Source: an uncultured Oscillospiraceae bacterium
GTDB taxonomy: Bacteria; Bacillota; Clostridia; Oscillospirales; Oscillospiraceae
Direction: 5' to 3'
DNA length: 64,000 bases
NCBI GenBank assembly: GCA_900754965.1
Contig: CAAEEO010000007.1
Span: forward strand, 62,001-126,000
Part shown: piece by piece, positions 8,003-16,644 of the stretch
How positions within the stretch are numbered: the stretch's first letter is position 1
Layout: each line of letters starts with the position of its first letter
Program-made: the position numbers and the translations under genes
The notes under the pieces: generated by a model
Database searches by the model: none
What the model was told of the DNA's origin: nothing
Seen by the model: the letters and a program-made list of their open reading frames with translations, nothing else

Positions 8003-9357
8003 TATTTCTCAGCCTCCTTTTTTGCTTTTTCCGCCTCAGCTTTTGCTCTCAGCTCTGCGTCACGGGCTTTGATCATACCCTTGCCCATCTTGAAGGTCGG
8101 CGTCAGAGGCAGACGGCCCGGGCAGTTGTAGGTGCAGGAGCCGCACTCAAAGCAGTCCATCACGTGGAACTTGTTCATGGCGTCGTAATCTTTGCGCAGG
8201 GTATACATGTACATATGAATCGGCTGCAGTTTCATGGGGCACACTTCAATGCACTTACCGCAGCGGATGCAGGTGGGATTCTCCACATCTCTGTTCTCTT
8301 CCTTGGAGAAGCACAGCAGACCGGAAATACCCTTGATCAGGCCGCAGCTCTGGTCAAAGGAGGCAAAGCCCATCATGGGGCCGCCCAGAACCACGCGGTC
8401 AATCTCCTTGGTGAACCCGCCCAGCTGATCGATGATGAACTGGATGGGCGTACCAAAACGAACCATCACGTTGGCAGGTTTGATGGCGCTACCGCCCACA
8501 GACAGCACACGATCGATCAAAGGCCGGCCTTCGTAGCAGGCTTTGTAAACGGACCAGCAAGTGAAGGTGGACACCACGTTGCAGCCCACGCCGGAGGGAA
8601 TTCCGCCGGGTTTGACTTCGCGGTTGGTATTGGCCTTGACCTGCATTTTCTCAGCGCCCTGGGGGTACTTGACCTTCTCGGGCACGATCACAATGCCGTA
8701 CTGTGCGGGGTTGAGGGAGTTGAGCAGATCGATTGCGTCCTGTTTGTTCTCCTCGATACCGTAGTAAGCAGTATCCACACCCTGTGCGATACGGACCAGT
8801 TCAATGCCCTTGAGCAGTTCCTCAGGATGCTCCAGCATGGTGCGGTGGTCGCCGTTCAGATAAGGCTCGCACTCGGCACCGTTGATGATCAGGGTATCCA
8901 CTTTGCCGCGGCCGCCCTGAATCTTGAAATGGGTGGGGAACATAGCGCCGCCCATACCCACGACGCCGCCTTCCCGGATGCGGTTGAGAATGGCATCAGG
9001 GTCTTTCAGCTGTTCGGGAGTCAGGGGGGGCAGGTCGGTGCAGGGGGTATCCAGTCCGTCGTTTTCAATCACGATGGACGGCACCATATCACCAATCACA
9101 CAATGCCGTCTGGGCTCGATGGCCACGACCGTACCGGAAACGGAGGCGTGGATGGGAGCGCAGAGCGGGGCAGAATTGTCGCCGATCTTCTGACCCATCG
9201 TCACGTGATCGCCCACCTTAACCAAAGGCTGGCAGGGCGCGCCGATGTGCATCTGAAGAGGAATGACGACCTGAGGCGGCTGTGCAATATAAGAAGTAGC
9301 CAGTGTGGGCTGCTTCATTTCATCAGGATGAACGCCGCCGTAATACTTGAAGGGCAT
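8002..9357 (-). CDS. rnfC: Electron transport complex protein RnfC
   Basis: This 451-residue subunit carries the NADH/FMN site and two 4Fe-4S clusters. CIRCGKCIEVCP and CFECGSCTYNCP are the two cluster motifs in the C-terminal quarter, and the glycine-rich GGVVGMGGAMFPTHFKI segment lies near residue 140. I start at MPFKYYGG because GAGAGG sits 8 bases before it. An ATG two codons upstream is possible, and a longer frame to 9465 would run through the promoter. Confidence 0.94.
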   Translation of the reverse strand: MPFKYYGGVHPDEMKQPTLATSYIAQPPQVVIPLQMHIGAPCQPLVKVGDHVTMGQKIGDNSAPLCAPIHASVSGTVVAIEPRRHCVIGDMVPSIVIENDGLDTPCTDLPPLTPEQLKDPDAILNRIREGGVVGMGGAMFPTHFKIQGGRGKVDTLIINGAECEPYLNGDHRTMLEHPEELLKGIELVRIAQGVDTAYYGIEENKQDAIDLLNSLNPAQYGIVIVPEKVKYPQGAEKMQVKANTNREVKPGGIPSGVGCNVVSTFTCWSVYKACYEGRPLIDRVLSVGGSAIKPANVMVRFGTPIQFIIDQLGGFTKEIDRVVLGGPMMGFASFDQSCGLIKGISGLLCFSKEENRDVENPTCIRCGKCIEVCPMKLQPIHMYMYTLRKDYDAMNKFHVMDCFECGSCTYNCPGRLPLTPTFKMGKGMIKARDAELRAKAEAEKAKKEAEK

Positions 9358-9388
9358 TAGCATCACCTCTCTATAATTTAACCAATTC

Positions 9389-9417
9389 ATATTAACATAT
9401 TGGTAAAAGGATGTCCA
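9389..9417 (-). promoter_or_regulatory. Promoter of the rnfCDGEAB operon
   Basis: Minus strand: -35 TGGACA (9412-9417), 17 bases, -10 TAATAT (9389-9394), about 30 bases upstream of the rnfC ATG. Confidence 0.7.
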
Positions 9418-9669
9418 TACGAAAACGGTGAAAAACCTGCAGAAAGCAGAACAAGTTTTTAACAATATCCCCGGGTTTTTGACGATTTTCCAGTGTTTTC
9501 AAGGCCTGAAGGCCGTCGAATCCGCGCAAGTTCTGTGCGTACAAGGAAAACAGTCCCCCTGCAATCGTAAATTTTTTGTTACCATTTTATGACATTTTTC
9601 TCTATATTCGCCCCACCTCCCCCGATTTTCTTACCATTTTTCCGCCTTACAGTGCCCCGCAAACAGCAC

Positions 9670-9705
9670 GAGCCTGACGCTGCGCATCTGCGCCGCGTCA
9701 GGCTC
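9670..9705 (-). terminator. GC-rich hairpin after the GntR gene
   Basis: GAGCCTGACGC and GCGTCAGGCTC form an 11-bp stem 10 bases past the GntR stop. There is no good T run on the minus strand, so it may stabilise the 3' end rather than terminate; a T-rich run follows it on the plus strand. Confidence 0.5.
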
Positions 9706-9715
9706 TCCTCTCTTT

Positions 9716-10498
9716 TCATCCCAGATTTCTGGAAAAAGTGACACCGTCTTTGTGCAAAAACACATCCAGCTTGACCCGGTCTCCCCGAATCAGGCTCTGG
9801 GTAAATTCATAAGGCTGTCCGTTCTCCGTCCGGGTGACCCGCTGCACGGAAAAGGCCGGACTTCCGGGCCGGCAGTCCAGCAGCTCCGCCTCCCGGCGGC
9901 TCATCACCACTGCCTCATAAGAATCCACTGCCTCATAGGGCACAATCCCCCGTTCAAACAGCAGGCTGTAAAAACTATGGGTCTCCAGCAAAGGGCGCGT
10001 CAGAGTGGGGTAGAGGTATTGGGGATAAAACGATGTCTCCAACACCATGGCCTCTCCGTCCACATAGCGAATTCTGGAAAACTTATAGACCTTTGTGGCC
10101 GGACTGTCCAATTCCAACATCTTCATAATGTCCGGTGTCGGGTCGATAATATCGTATTCCACCAGTTTGGACGAGGGCGTCAGCCCCATGGAAGTCATTT
10201 CCGAAGTGAAGGAATACAGTTTTTCCGTTTTTCTGCGGACTTTCGGTTCTGCCACATAGGTGCCCCGTCCCTGTTTGCGCACCACAAGCCCCTCGTCCTC
10301 CAGCATACTGACCGCCTGCCGGACGGTGCTCCGGCTGATATCAAAGTTTCTGCACAATTCCGATTCCGAGGGGAGCTGATCACCGGGGTTCAATGTTCCG
10401 GCCGTAATATTCCGCTTAATGATGTTGACCAACTGGCTATACAGTGGAATGTCTGATTCCATGGACAGCCGACTCAATAGCACTGGGTTTTTGTCCAT
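9716..10498 (-). CDS. GntR-family transcriptional regulator (HutC/UTRA type)
   Basis: This 260-residue regulator has a winged helix (residues 15-80: YSQLVNIIKRN, PSESELCRNFDISRSTVRQAVSMLEDEGLV, QGRGTYVAEP) and a UTRA ligand domain to the end (RIRYVDGEAMVLETSFYP, FSVQRVTRTENGQPYEF). UTRA regulators usually sense a small metabolite, often a sugar phosphate or amino-acid derivative. It is divergent from an alanine-type symporter 300 bases away, which is the obvious target, but the ligand cannot be read from the sequence. Confidence 0.9.
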   Translation of the reverse strand: MDKNPVLLSRLSMESDIPLYSQLVNIIKRNITAGTLNPGDQLPSESELCRNFDISRSTVRQAVSMLEDEGLVVRKQGRGTYVAEPKVRRKTEKLYSFTSEMTSMGLTPSSKLVEYDIIDPTPDIMKMLELDSPATKVYKFSRIRYVDGEAMVLETSFYPQYLYPTLTRPLLETHSFYSLLFERGIVPYEAVDSYEAVVMSRREAELLDCRPGSPAFSVQRVTRTENGQPYEFTQSLIRGDRVKLDVFLHKDGVTFSRNLG

Positions 10499-10561
10499 TA
10501 TGCACCTTCCTGTTCCGTTCCTCAGTTTCGTTTTCTGCCGTTTTGTATTCTGATACTAATT

Positions 10562-10590
10562 ATTATAGTAGATACTGTCGTTTGATGCAA
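10562..10590 (-). promoter_or_regulatory. Promoter of the GntR gene
   Basis: Minus strand: -35 TTGCAT (10585-10590), 17 bases, -10 TATAAT (10562-10567). The TACTA/TAGTA dyad overlapping the -10 could be an autoregulatory operator. Confidence 0.6.
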
Positions 10591-10708
10591 GTTACCCTTC
10601 CGCGCAAAATACAAAAAAATTTTTCAATTTTCATATTTTCACAAAAATATTTAAAAATTTGTTCAAAACATCTGTTTCCGTTCTTGAATTTTTTGTGAAT
10701 TCCTCATA

Positions 10709-10737
10709 TTGCATGGGCGTTTTTATAATGTTACAAT
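10709..10737 (+). promoter_or_regulatory. Promoter of the alanine/sodium symporter gene
   Basis: Plus strand: -35 TTGCAT (10709-10714), 17 bases, -10 TACAAT (10732-10737). Confidence 0.6.
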
Positions 10738-10800
10738 AGGTGCATTCATGTATCCCCAATCTCCGGGACTGGCTCCCGGTGTGAAAAGGAGTTCTTTTTT

Positions 10801-12198
10801 ATGGATTTGATCGTCAAAATCAACGGTATTCTGAACAGTTTTGCCTGGGGACCGGTGATGTTGCTTCTGCTTGTCGGAACCGGCGTGTACATTTCTGTCC
10901 GTACCGGCTTTCTGCAGGTGCGCCGCATTGGCTATATTTTTAAGCACACCATCGGCACGCTCTTCAAAAAAAGTGACAAAGAGCACGGAAACAACCTCTC
11001 CCCCTTCCAGGCAGTTTCCACCGCCCTGGCCGGCACTGTAGGCACGGGCAACATTGCCGGTGTCACCGGCGCCATCTTTGTCGGCGGCCCCGGTGCCGTG
11101 TTCTGGATGTGGATTTCCGCCTTTTTCGGTGCATGCACCAAGTTTGCCGAGATTGCCCTGTCCGTGAAGTACCGAGAAACCGACGAAAACGGCGTTCACC
11201 ACGGCGGCCCCATGTATTACATCCAGAACGGTCTGGGTTCCAAATGGAAATGGCTGGCCATGCTGTTTGCCCTGATGGGCGGTCTGGCCTGCTTTGGAGC
11301 CGGAAATATCGCCCAGTCCAGTGAGATTGCCGGCGCCATGAACAATCTCTTTGGCATGGACCCCCTGGTCACCGGTATTCTGTTGGCTGTTGTCGTTGCC
11401 ATCGTCACCATCGGCGGTGTCAAGCGCATCGGTCAGTTCACCTCCTATCTGGTGCCCATCATGTCCGCATTCTATGTGCTGGCCGGTCTTGGCATCATCG
11501 TTCTCCGATTCACGGAGATTCCCGCCACCCTGGCTCTGATTGTGAAAAGTGCCTTCAGCCTGAAATCCGTGGGCGGCGGCGTGTTTGGCTATGCCATCAT
11601 GGTCGCCATCAAGCAGGGCGTAGCCCGGGGCGTGTTCTCCAACGAGGCCGGTCTGGGTACTGCCCCCATCGCCCACGCCGCAACTTCCAACGAAGAGCCT
11701 TGCGAACAGGCCATCTGGGGCGTGTTCGAAGTGTTCTTTGACACCATGGTCATTTGTACCATCACCGCTCTGGCCGTGGTCATGTCCGGCATTCTGGATC
11801 TGCCCGGCGGCCTGGATGCCTATGCCTCTAAAGGCGCTGCTGCCGTTGCCGCATTCAACGCCATCCTGCCCGGTACGCTCGGCGGCACCATTATTCAGAT
11901 CAGCCTCCTCTTCTTCGCCCTGTCCACCATCCTCGGCTGGAGTTACTACGGCGAAACCTGCTGGGGCTACCTGTTCCACGGCAATAAGATTGCCATCATG
12001 ATTTTCAAAATCGCGTTTGTTCTGGTGTGCGTGGTGGGCGCCGTCGGTTCCGGCACATTGATGTGGGACATTTCCGACACGCTGAACGGACTGATGGCCA
12101 TTCCCAACCTGATTGCCCTTCTCCCCCTGAGCGGCGTAGTCGTCAAACTTGCCAAAGACTACTTTGCCAAGGTGGATGCAGAGAACGAAAAAAAATAA
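10801..12198 (+). CDS. Sodium:alanine symporter (AGCS family)
   Basis: This 465-residue membrane protein with about eleven hydrophobic segments imports alanine or glycine with sodium. Family hallmarks are VGTGNIAGVTGAIFVGGPGAVFW near residue 80, GPMYYIQNGLG, GVARGVFSNEAGLGTAPIAHA near residue 280, and GWSYYGETCWGY. An AAGGAG ribosome site precedes the ATG. The divergent GntR regulator probably controls it. Confidence 0.93.
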   Translation: MDLIVKINGILNSFAWGPVMLLLLVGTGVYISVRTGFLQVRRIGYIFKHTIGTLFKKSDKEHGNNLSPFQAVSTALAGTVGTGNIAGVTGAIFVGGPGAVFWMWISAFFGACTKFAEIALSVKYRETDENGVHHGGPMYYIQNGLGSKWKWLAMLFALMGGLACFGAGNIAQSSEIAGAMNNLFGMDPLVTGILLAVVVAIVTIGGVKRIGQFTSYLVPIMSAFYVLAGLGIIVLRFTEIPATLALIVKSAFSLKSVGGGVFGYAIMVAIKQGVARGVFSNEAGLGTAPIAHAATSNEEPCEQAIWGVFEVFFDTMVICTITALAVVMSGILDLPGGLDAYASKGAAAVAAFNAILPGTLGGTIIQISLLFFALSTILGWSYYGETCWGYLFHGNKIAIMIFKIAFVLVCVVGAVGSGTLMWDISDTLNGLMAIPNLIALLPLSGVVVKLAKDYFAKVDAENEKK

Positions 12199-12210
12199 GC
12201 CAAATACAGA

Positions 12211-12250
12211 CAGCCTTCGGACAGAATTGTCCGAAGGCTGTTTTCATTTT
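12211..12250 (+). terminator. Terminator after the symporter
   Basis: A 13-bp stem, CAGCCTTCGGACA with TGTCCGAAGGCTG (12211-12240), is followed by TTTTCATTTTT. Confidence 0.9.
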
Positions 12251-12319
12251 TGACAAATCCTTCTCTTTCTGTGTATACTATCCCTATCCTATTTTCGTCC
12301 TGCCGAAAGGAGTTTCTCA

Positions 12320-12751
12320 TTGAAAAGAATTCTCATATTTTTTCTAATCATCGCCGCACTGGCCAATCTCTCGGTGTTTGCCGTCAGTCCGGAGCCTGCG
12401 CCTCCCTCTCCCGCCCTCTCCCAGTCTGTCTCCCAGGTCATAGACCGCATAACGGAACAGCTCCAGGAAGTCACAGAACAGACGCGAACCATGACCGATG
12501 AGGAATTGGCTGCATTTTTGCAGGAGCTGGCCGGAGAATACCATTTGACGCTGAACGAGGAGCAGCTGAAATTCCTGATTTCCATTTGCCGCAATTTGGA
12601 AAAAGCGGACGACATCGGCGATGCCGCCCAGGACTATGGCGAGAAACTTTCCAAATTCCAACAGGTTCTCCAGTCCATCCTGGATTGGGTGCAGAAGTTT
12701 TTCTCCGCCATCGTAGACCTGTTCCAAAAAATCGCGCAGGTATTTGCGTGA
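12320..12751 (+). CDS. Small secreted protein of unknown function (TTG start)
   Basis: This 143-residue protein starts at a TTG, chosen because AAAGGAG lies 7 bases before it and the first codons give a signal peptide (MKRILIFFLIIAALANLSVFAV). No lipobox Cys is present, so it is likely released or held by the helix. A proline-rich linker is followed by a helical region and a segment (TDEELAAFLQELAGEYHLTLNEEQLKFLISICRNLEK) that resembles the C-terminal part of DUF1002 proteins by eye. It ends in a hydrophobic/aromatic helix (LDWVQKFFSAIVDLFQKIAQVF). Function unknown. Confidence 0.7.
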   Translation: MKRILIFFLIIAALANLSVFAVSPEPAPPSPALSQSVSQVIDRITEQLQEVTEQTRTMTDEELAAFLQELAGEYHLTLNEEQLKFLISICRNLEKADDIGDAAQDYGEKLSKFQQVLQSILDWVQKFFSAIVDLFQKIAQVFA

Positions 12752-12799
12752 AAATGCACTGTGAAATGCTGTTCCAATAGCAAGCAAGGATATGAATAC

Positions 12800-12836
12800 A
12801 AAAAAGGCTGGCAGAAATTCTGCCAGCCTTTTTATA
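12800..12836. terminator. Bidirectional terminator between convergent genes
   Basis: A 13-bp stem, AAGGCTGGCAGAA with TTCTGCCAGCCTT (12804-12830), has an A run on the left and a T run on the right. It serves both the rightward secreted protein and the leftward PsiE-like gene. Confidence 0.9.
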
Positions 12837-12844
12837 ATTCATTC

Positions 12845-13435
12845 TCAGTCCGTATGATGGGACTCGCTTTTGTTCAAAGCATCCATCTCCTCTTGGAAAT
12901 GCTCCTCATCGGAAAAATGGTTTTCCTCCTGGAAATGATCCTCTTCCCGGAAATCTTCCGGACTTCTGTACCATTCCTCTTTGTACTCCTTGGCTTTCTG
13001 ATGCTCCTTGTTCTTCTGGTGCTGATGCGCCAGTCCTGCGAACAGCCGGAGGTACCGCCGACGATCCAATCTGGGAATATACAGAAATTTCCGCAGCACA
13101 TACAAAATGCCAATGGACAGCACCGCCAGCAGATTTTCCGCCGGAGAAGTATGCTCCACAATGGTCTGCCGGGCAATGACCAGCAGCATCACTTCCAGCA
13201 CTGACCCCATGGTGTGGTTACACAGCATCTTCACAAACTCTGCGCCAATCACCAGCGTCGCCGCCGCGGACAGGTACTGGGAAAACACCTGCGGGTCATC
13301 AACCATTGCCGTCGGGCTCATGGAAATGACCAGTCCCACAATAGAGATAAACAGGGCAAGCAGCAGCAGAATGCCAACTAAAGTTTCAATCACCTCAGCC
13401 AAGGTATTCAATCCTGCCTGGATTCGTTCTTTCAT
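12845..13435 (-). CDS. PsiE-like small membrane protein with an acidic His-rich tail
   Basis: This 196-residue protein has four likely membrane segments in its first 130 residues. The segment VIGAEFVKMLCNHTMGSVLEV followed by IARQTIV recalls the PsiE family (phosphate-starvation-inducible E), whose function is unknown. The last 40 residues are very acidic with repeated HFxEE units (EDHFQEENHFSDEEHFQEEM) and end ESHHTD, which could bind metal. The start MKERIQAG is set by AAGGAG in the gap right after the rsmG stop; the frame runs further upstream but inside rsmG. It is probably cotranscribed with rsmG. Confidence 0.7.
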   Translation of the reverse strand: MKERIQAGLNTLAEVIETLVGILLLLALFISIVGLVISMSPTAMVDDPQVFSQYLSAAATLVIGAEFVKMLCNHTMGSVLEVMLLVIARQTIVEHTSPAENLLAVLSIGILYVLRKFLYIPRLDRRRYLRLFAGLAHQHQKNKEHQKAKEYKEEWYRSPEDFREEDHFQEENHFSDEEHFQEEMDALNKSESHHTD

Positions 13436-13452
13436 CTTTTTAACTCCTTCTA

Positions 13453-14157
13453 TTATCGGATCGGTTCCTTTTGGATTTTTGCCCACCGGCGGGGATATTG
13501 TTTGGGCGTGATGCCCATTTTTCGGATCACCACCACCGTGTGTGTCACATCAGTGCCCGGAATGGTATATGGTACCACGCGTTCCACCGTTCCCCCCAGT
13601 ACCCGAATCGCCTTCTCTGCCTCTCGGATCTCTGTCTGTGGGTCCGGTCCTTTCATAGCCAGGAACACACCGCCCTGCCGCACCAACGGCAGACACAGTT
13701 CCGCCAGAGCATCCAGCCGTGTGACCGCTCTGGCCGTGGCTGCATCAAACTGCTCCCGCAGCCGCCCCGGCGCCTCTTCCGCCCGGGACAGCACCAGTTC
13801 CGTATCCGTCAGTTCCAACCGGTCTACCACCTGCTCCAGAAAATGCACCCGTTTCGCCAAACTGTCCAACAGTGTCAGCCGCAGCGTGGGACAGGCGATC
13901 TTCAGCGGAATTCCGGGAAAGCCTGCACCTGTGCCCACATCGATCACCGTCTTGCCCGACAGATCTTCTGCTGTCAGCAGTGCGGCGCAGTCCAGAAAAT
14001 GCAGATGCGCAGACTCCTCTTCCCCGGTGATGGCCGTCAGGTTCATCACCCGGTTTGTCTCCTCCAACATCGTATAGTACGCACGGTACTGTGCCAGTCC
14101 TTCCGGTGGAATCGTCAGTCCCAATTCCGGAAACCCGGCCGTCAGAATTTCTTCCAT
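13453..14157 (-). CDS. rsmG: 16S rRNA (guanine527-N7)-methyltransferase RsmG
   Basis: This 234-residue protein is the normal length for RsmG (GidB), which methylates G527 of 16S rRNA. Signatures are ETNRVMNLTAIT near residue 35, HFLDCAAL, the SAM loop VIDVGTGAGFPGIPLKIACP near residues 70-90, LTLLDSLAKRVHFLEQV, and the ATARAV segment. A GGGAGAG site precedes the ATG. Confidence 0.95.
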   Translation of the reverse strand: MEEILTAGFPELGLTIPPEGLAQYRAYYTMLEETNRVMNLTAITGEEESAHLHFLDCAALLTAEDLSGKTVIDVGTGAGFPGIPLKIACPTLRLTLLDSLAKRVHFLEQVVDRLELTDTELVLSRAEEAPGRLREQFDAATARAVTRLDALAELCLPLVRQGGVFLAMKGPDPQTEIREAEKAIRVLGGTVERVVPYTIPGTDVTHTVVVIRKMGITPKQYPRRWAKIQKEPIR

Positions 14158-14170
14158 ACTCTCTCCCAGT

Positions 14171-14207
14171 CAAAAAATCGGATGTGCCCAAAAGGGTACA
14201 TCCGATT
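14171..14207 (-). terminator. Terminator after the SleB-type hydrolase gene
   Basis: AATCGGATGTACCC and GGGCACATCCGATT pair with one mismatch around TTTT, followed on the minus strand by TTTTTT. A weak promoter-like pair (-35 TTGATG at 14228-14233, -10 TAGAAT at 14205-14210, 17 apart) lies just before it and could place the hairpin in the rsmG leader. Confidence 0.75.
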
Positions 14208-14229
14208 CTATCATATTTTTTTCATTTCA

Positions 14230-15099
14230 TCAAGCATAGAAGTCGTGATCTCCGATAGAAGTCACAAAAGTTCGATGCTGGGTCAGCCAGTTGGTGCTGC
14301 CGATCTCAGGATTGACGAAATACAGACTGTCTCCCGCTAACTCGCACCCCTCCAGACACAGCTTGGCCGCAATCACGGATTCCTCATTCGGCTCATCATA
14401 AATGCTGCCGTTGCGTACCGGGTCAAACTGAATACCGTAACTGGTATCAAAAATCACATCATAGATCGTATCCGGAAACTGAGGGTCCTGCGCCCGATTG
14501 AGCACCACATTGCCCACGCACACCTTCCCGCTGATGCTCTGGTTGCCTGCCTCAGCGTTGATGATCCGTGACAGCCAATACAGATCGTCGGCATCATAGT
14601 AACTCTCGCCGGACTGACACACCTGCAATTCCTCCGTCACCAGGTTCACCAGTCCGCTGTCCTGATCCCATTCCAGTTCGATCTGGAACGCATCGCACAG
14701 CACCCGCAGCGGCACCAACAGGTTTCCCCGATAATTGACTACCCCTGTGGGCAGATAGAAGTACCGGCCGTTGACCGCCACGTAGGAATCCTCTGCACCG
14801 ACGCTCAGGGTGTAGCCATCCACCAGACCCACTGCCTCGCCGTTTTCCTCATCCCAGGTGACAACAGCCCCCAGATTCAACGCGCCGCAGAAAGAACGGA
14901 AAGGAATGTAAGTGACCCCATCGATCATGTAGCCGGAGTATTCCAAATCTCCATCCACACAGACAGGGATTTTCTCATACAGCACCATATCCTCCTCCAG
15001 AGGCAGGTCACTGTCAATGGCGGCATAACCGCAAAGCATGGAACCAAGCAGGCAGATCACACACACCAAAGCGATATTCTTTTGTAATCGTTTTGTCAT
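14230..15099 (-). CDS. SleB-type cell wall hydrolase with copper-amine-oxidase-like N-terminal domain
   Basis: This 289-residue exported protein has a signal peptide (residues 1-27). Residues 50-155 hold stalk-domain repeats (GVTYIPFRSFCGALN, RGNLLVPLRVLCDAF) of the kind called copper amine oxidase N-terminal domain. The C-terminal domain is Hydrolase_2 (SleB/CwlJ): WLSRIINAEAGNQSISGKVCVGNVVLNRAQ contains the conserved Glu of the catalytic motif, with FDTSYGIQFDPV further on. SleB enzymes cleave spore cortex or cell-wall peptidoglycan. With spoIIP transcribed divergently, a role in sporulation or germination is plausible but not proven. Confidence 0.87.
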   Translation of the reverse strand: MTKRLQKNIALVCVICLLGSMLCGYAAIDSDLPLEEDMVLYEKIPVCVDGDLEYSGYMIDGVTYIPFRSFCGALNLGAVVTWDEENGEAVGLVDGYTLSVGAEDSYVAVNGRYFYLPTGVVNYRGNLLVPLRVLCDAFQIELEWDQDSGLVNLVTEELQVCQSGESYYDADDLYWLSRIINAEAGNQSISGKVCVGNVVLNRAQDPQFPDTIYDVIFDTSYGIQFDPVRNGSIYDEPNEESVIAAKLCLEGCELAGDSLYFVNPEIGSTNWLTQHRTFVTSIGDHDFYA

Positions 15100-15558
15100 A
15101 ATATGCTCCTTTTGTTTTCAGCATCTCCCGCAGTCTCCTGTCAGAAGATACAACTCCTCTCACTCTTGCCACTATTATAGAAAAATTACAAAACGCTTTC
15201 AACTTATGTTTTGCACAATCAGGCCTTGTCGAATTTATATAGTCTGCCTAATTCAACAGCATATTGGGATAGAAACGGTATTGTAAGCCTTTGTAAACCA
15301 CAATATCTTGTGTTGTGTACTTTATACAAAAATACAGAAACGACGGTTTTTCTTTACTTTCGACTTTTTTCTTACATACTTTTGTAACCCTTTACCTTTG
15401 TTATGTAAACTATTTTGTCGTTCCCCACGCCCCTTTTGTTTCCCTTTTGTTTCTTTTTTCGACTAATTTTTCAATATTCTTCCTCAGCGGCAGAAAAACG
15501 GGTCTTTTTCCCGGACAGGCAACATAAAAATAGAAGAACACAATAGGAGGTGAGGCAG
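15100..15558. other. Long divergent intergenic region before spoIIP
   Basis: About 460 AT-rich bases. The sleB-type promoter is in the left part. The right part (15250-15540) is strongly T-rich on the plus strand, with repeated TTTGTTTC-like runs. I could not pick out a convincing sporulation-sigma promoter for spoIIP, and I see no small ORF with a ribosome site. Confidence 0.5.
15174..15202 (-). promoter_or_regulatory. Promoter of the SleB-type hydrolase gene
   Basis: Minus strand: -35 TTGAAA (15197-15202), 17 bases, -10 TATAAT (15174-15179). It looks like a vegetative sigma-A promoter, which is unexpected for a strictly spore-specific enzyme. Confidence 0.6.
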
Positions 15559-16584
15559 ATGTCCGCACGAAAATGGTTGGCTGCCGCCGGCGCGGGGCTC
15601 CTGACCCTTCAGCTGGTCCTGACAGCCCAGGGGTATGACAGTGCTGCAAGCTGGCTGAAAGAACTTTTGTCCACAAAAGAACTGATTGCCGCCTCAGTGG
15701 CGGTGGAACTACGGGGATTCCAGTCGTCCACACCGGCCCAGTCCCACACCCCGGCACCTCAAACGCCTGCTCCCCTGCCCAGTATTCCACCAGTAGCAAC
15801 CCCTGCGCCCTCTTCTCCGTCCCCGCTGCCGGAAGTTCTGGAGACCAGCGTCACCGGTGGAATGACCATCAAAAACGCCACGCCCTTTGATGTCAGCGCC
15901 GCGCAGCTGTTGGCAGACGGCCCTTCCCTGATTCTCCCCCGGGATCAGCCACAGATCCTCATTATCCATACCCACTCCAGTGAAGCCTATACCATGGACG
16001 AATTCGACCAATACGAACCATCGGATACCAGCCGTACCCAGGATGCCAATTATAATGTGATCCGGGTAGGCGATGAACTGACGGCCTGTCTCCAGGAATA
16101 CGGCCTGCGGGTGATTCACGACCGGGGTGTGTACGATTATCCCAGCTACACTGGCTCCTACAATCGCACCGCCGAGGCCATTGCCGCCTACCTGGAACAG
16201 TACCCCTCCCTTTCCATGGTCATCGACCTCCACCGGGACGCCATCGGAGATGACGATGTGGTCTATAAGACCGTTGCCGAGCAGGAAGGCCTGCCCTCTG
16301 CCCAAGCCATGCTTGTGGTGGGCAGCTGCGGCAGTGGCCTGGAACACCCCCATTGGGAGGAAAACCTCCGACTGGCCGCCTATCTGCAAAATGCCGTCAA
16401 CGCCGTTCACCCCAGCCTGATGCGTCCCATCAACCTGGTCAACGAACGCTATAATCAGCAGCTCACCACCGGATCACTGATTTTAGAAGTGGGCAGCAGC
16501 GGCAACACCTTGCAGGAGGCCCTCACCGCAGTACGACTGTTCGCCGAGGGCGTCGGCCCCGCTTTGGCAAAGCAAATACAATAG
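15559..16584 (+). CDS. spoIIP: Stage II sporulation protein P
   Basis: This 341-residue protein has an N-terminal membrane anchor, a proline-rich linker (residues 55-100) and the SpoIIP amidase/endopeptidase domain. ILIIHTHSSEAYT near residue 132 carries the family HTHSSE motif, DLHRDAIGDD comes later, and LILEVGSSGNTLQEA is the typical C-terminal motif. SpoIIP works with SpoIID and SpoIIM to thin septal peptidoglycan during engulfment, so the host probably sporulates. The ATG is 8 bases after AGGAGG; an in-frame GTG nine bases earlier overlaps that site and was not used. Confidence 0.93.
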   Translation: MSARKWLAAAGAGLLTLQLVLTAQGYDSAASWLKELLSTKELIAASVAVELRGFQSSTPAQSHTPAPQTPAPLPSIPPVATPAPSSPSPLPEVLETSVTGGMTIKNATPFDVSAAQLLADGPSLILPRDQPQILIIHTHSSEAYTMDEFDQYEPSDTSRTQDANYNVIRVGDELTACLQEYGLRVIHDRGVYDYPSYTGSYNRTAEAIAAYLEQYPSLSMVIDLHRDAIGDDDVVYKTVAEQEGLPSAQAMLVVGSCGSGLEHPHWEENLRLAAYLQNAVNAVHPSLMRPINLVNERYNQQLTTGSLILEVGSSGNTLQEALTAVRLFAEGVGPALAKQIQ

Positions 16585-16591
16585 GTATAAA
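16564..16591 (+). promoter_or_regulatory. Possible promoter of the CBS-domain gene
   Basis: -35 TTGGCA (16564-16569), 16 bases, -10 TATAAA (16586-16591), overlapping the end of spoIIP. Confidence 0.4.
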
Positions 16592-16644
16592 CCCGCTCAT
16601 TCCTGCCGAAAATAGGAACAGAATCTTACCAAGGAGGCACTCCT

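Larger units (their letters stand above)
9358..9715. other. Gene-free region between rnfC and the GntR gene
   Basis: It holds the rnf promoter close to rnfC and a GC-rich hairpin close to the GntR stop. The middle (9430-9660) is T-rich on the plus strand. I see no ORF with a ribosome site and no recognisable riboswitch there. Confidence 0.6.
10499..10800. other. Divergent regulatory region between GntR and the symporter
   Basis: This AT-rich 302-base region contains one promoter for each gene. A TACTA-N7-TAGTA dyad (10555-10571) overlaps the -10 of the GntR promoter. A short hairpin (CCGGGA/TCCCGG, near 10763-10780) lies in the symporter leader. No gene seen. Confidence 0.5.

Noticed and set aside
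10723..11979. Minus-strand open frame of 418 codons opposite the symporter
   Set aside because: Gly/His/Gln-rich antisense product, no ribosome site; the plus-strand symporter is certain.
15203..15558. Sigma-E or sigma-F promoter before spoIIP
   Set aside because: ATATT- and CATA-like fragments are present but none with correct spacing, so I list none.
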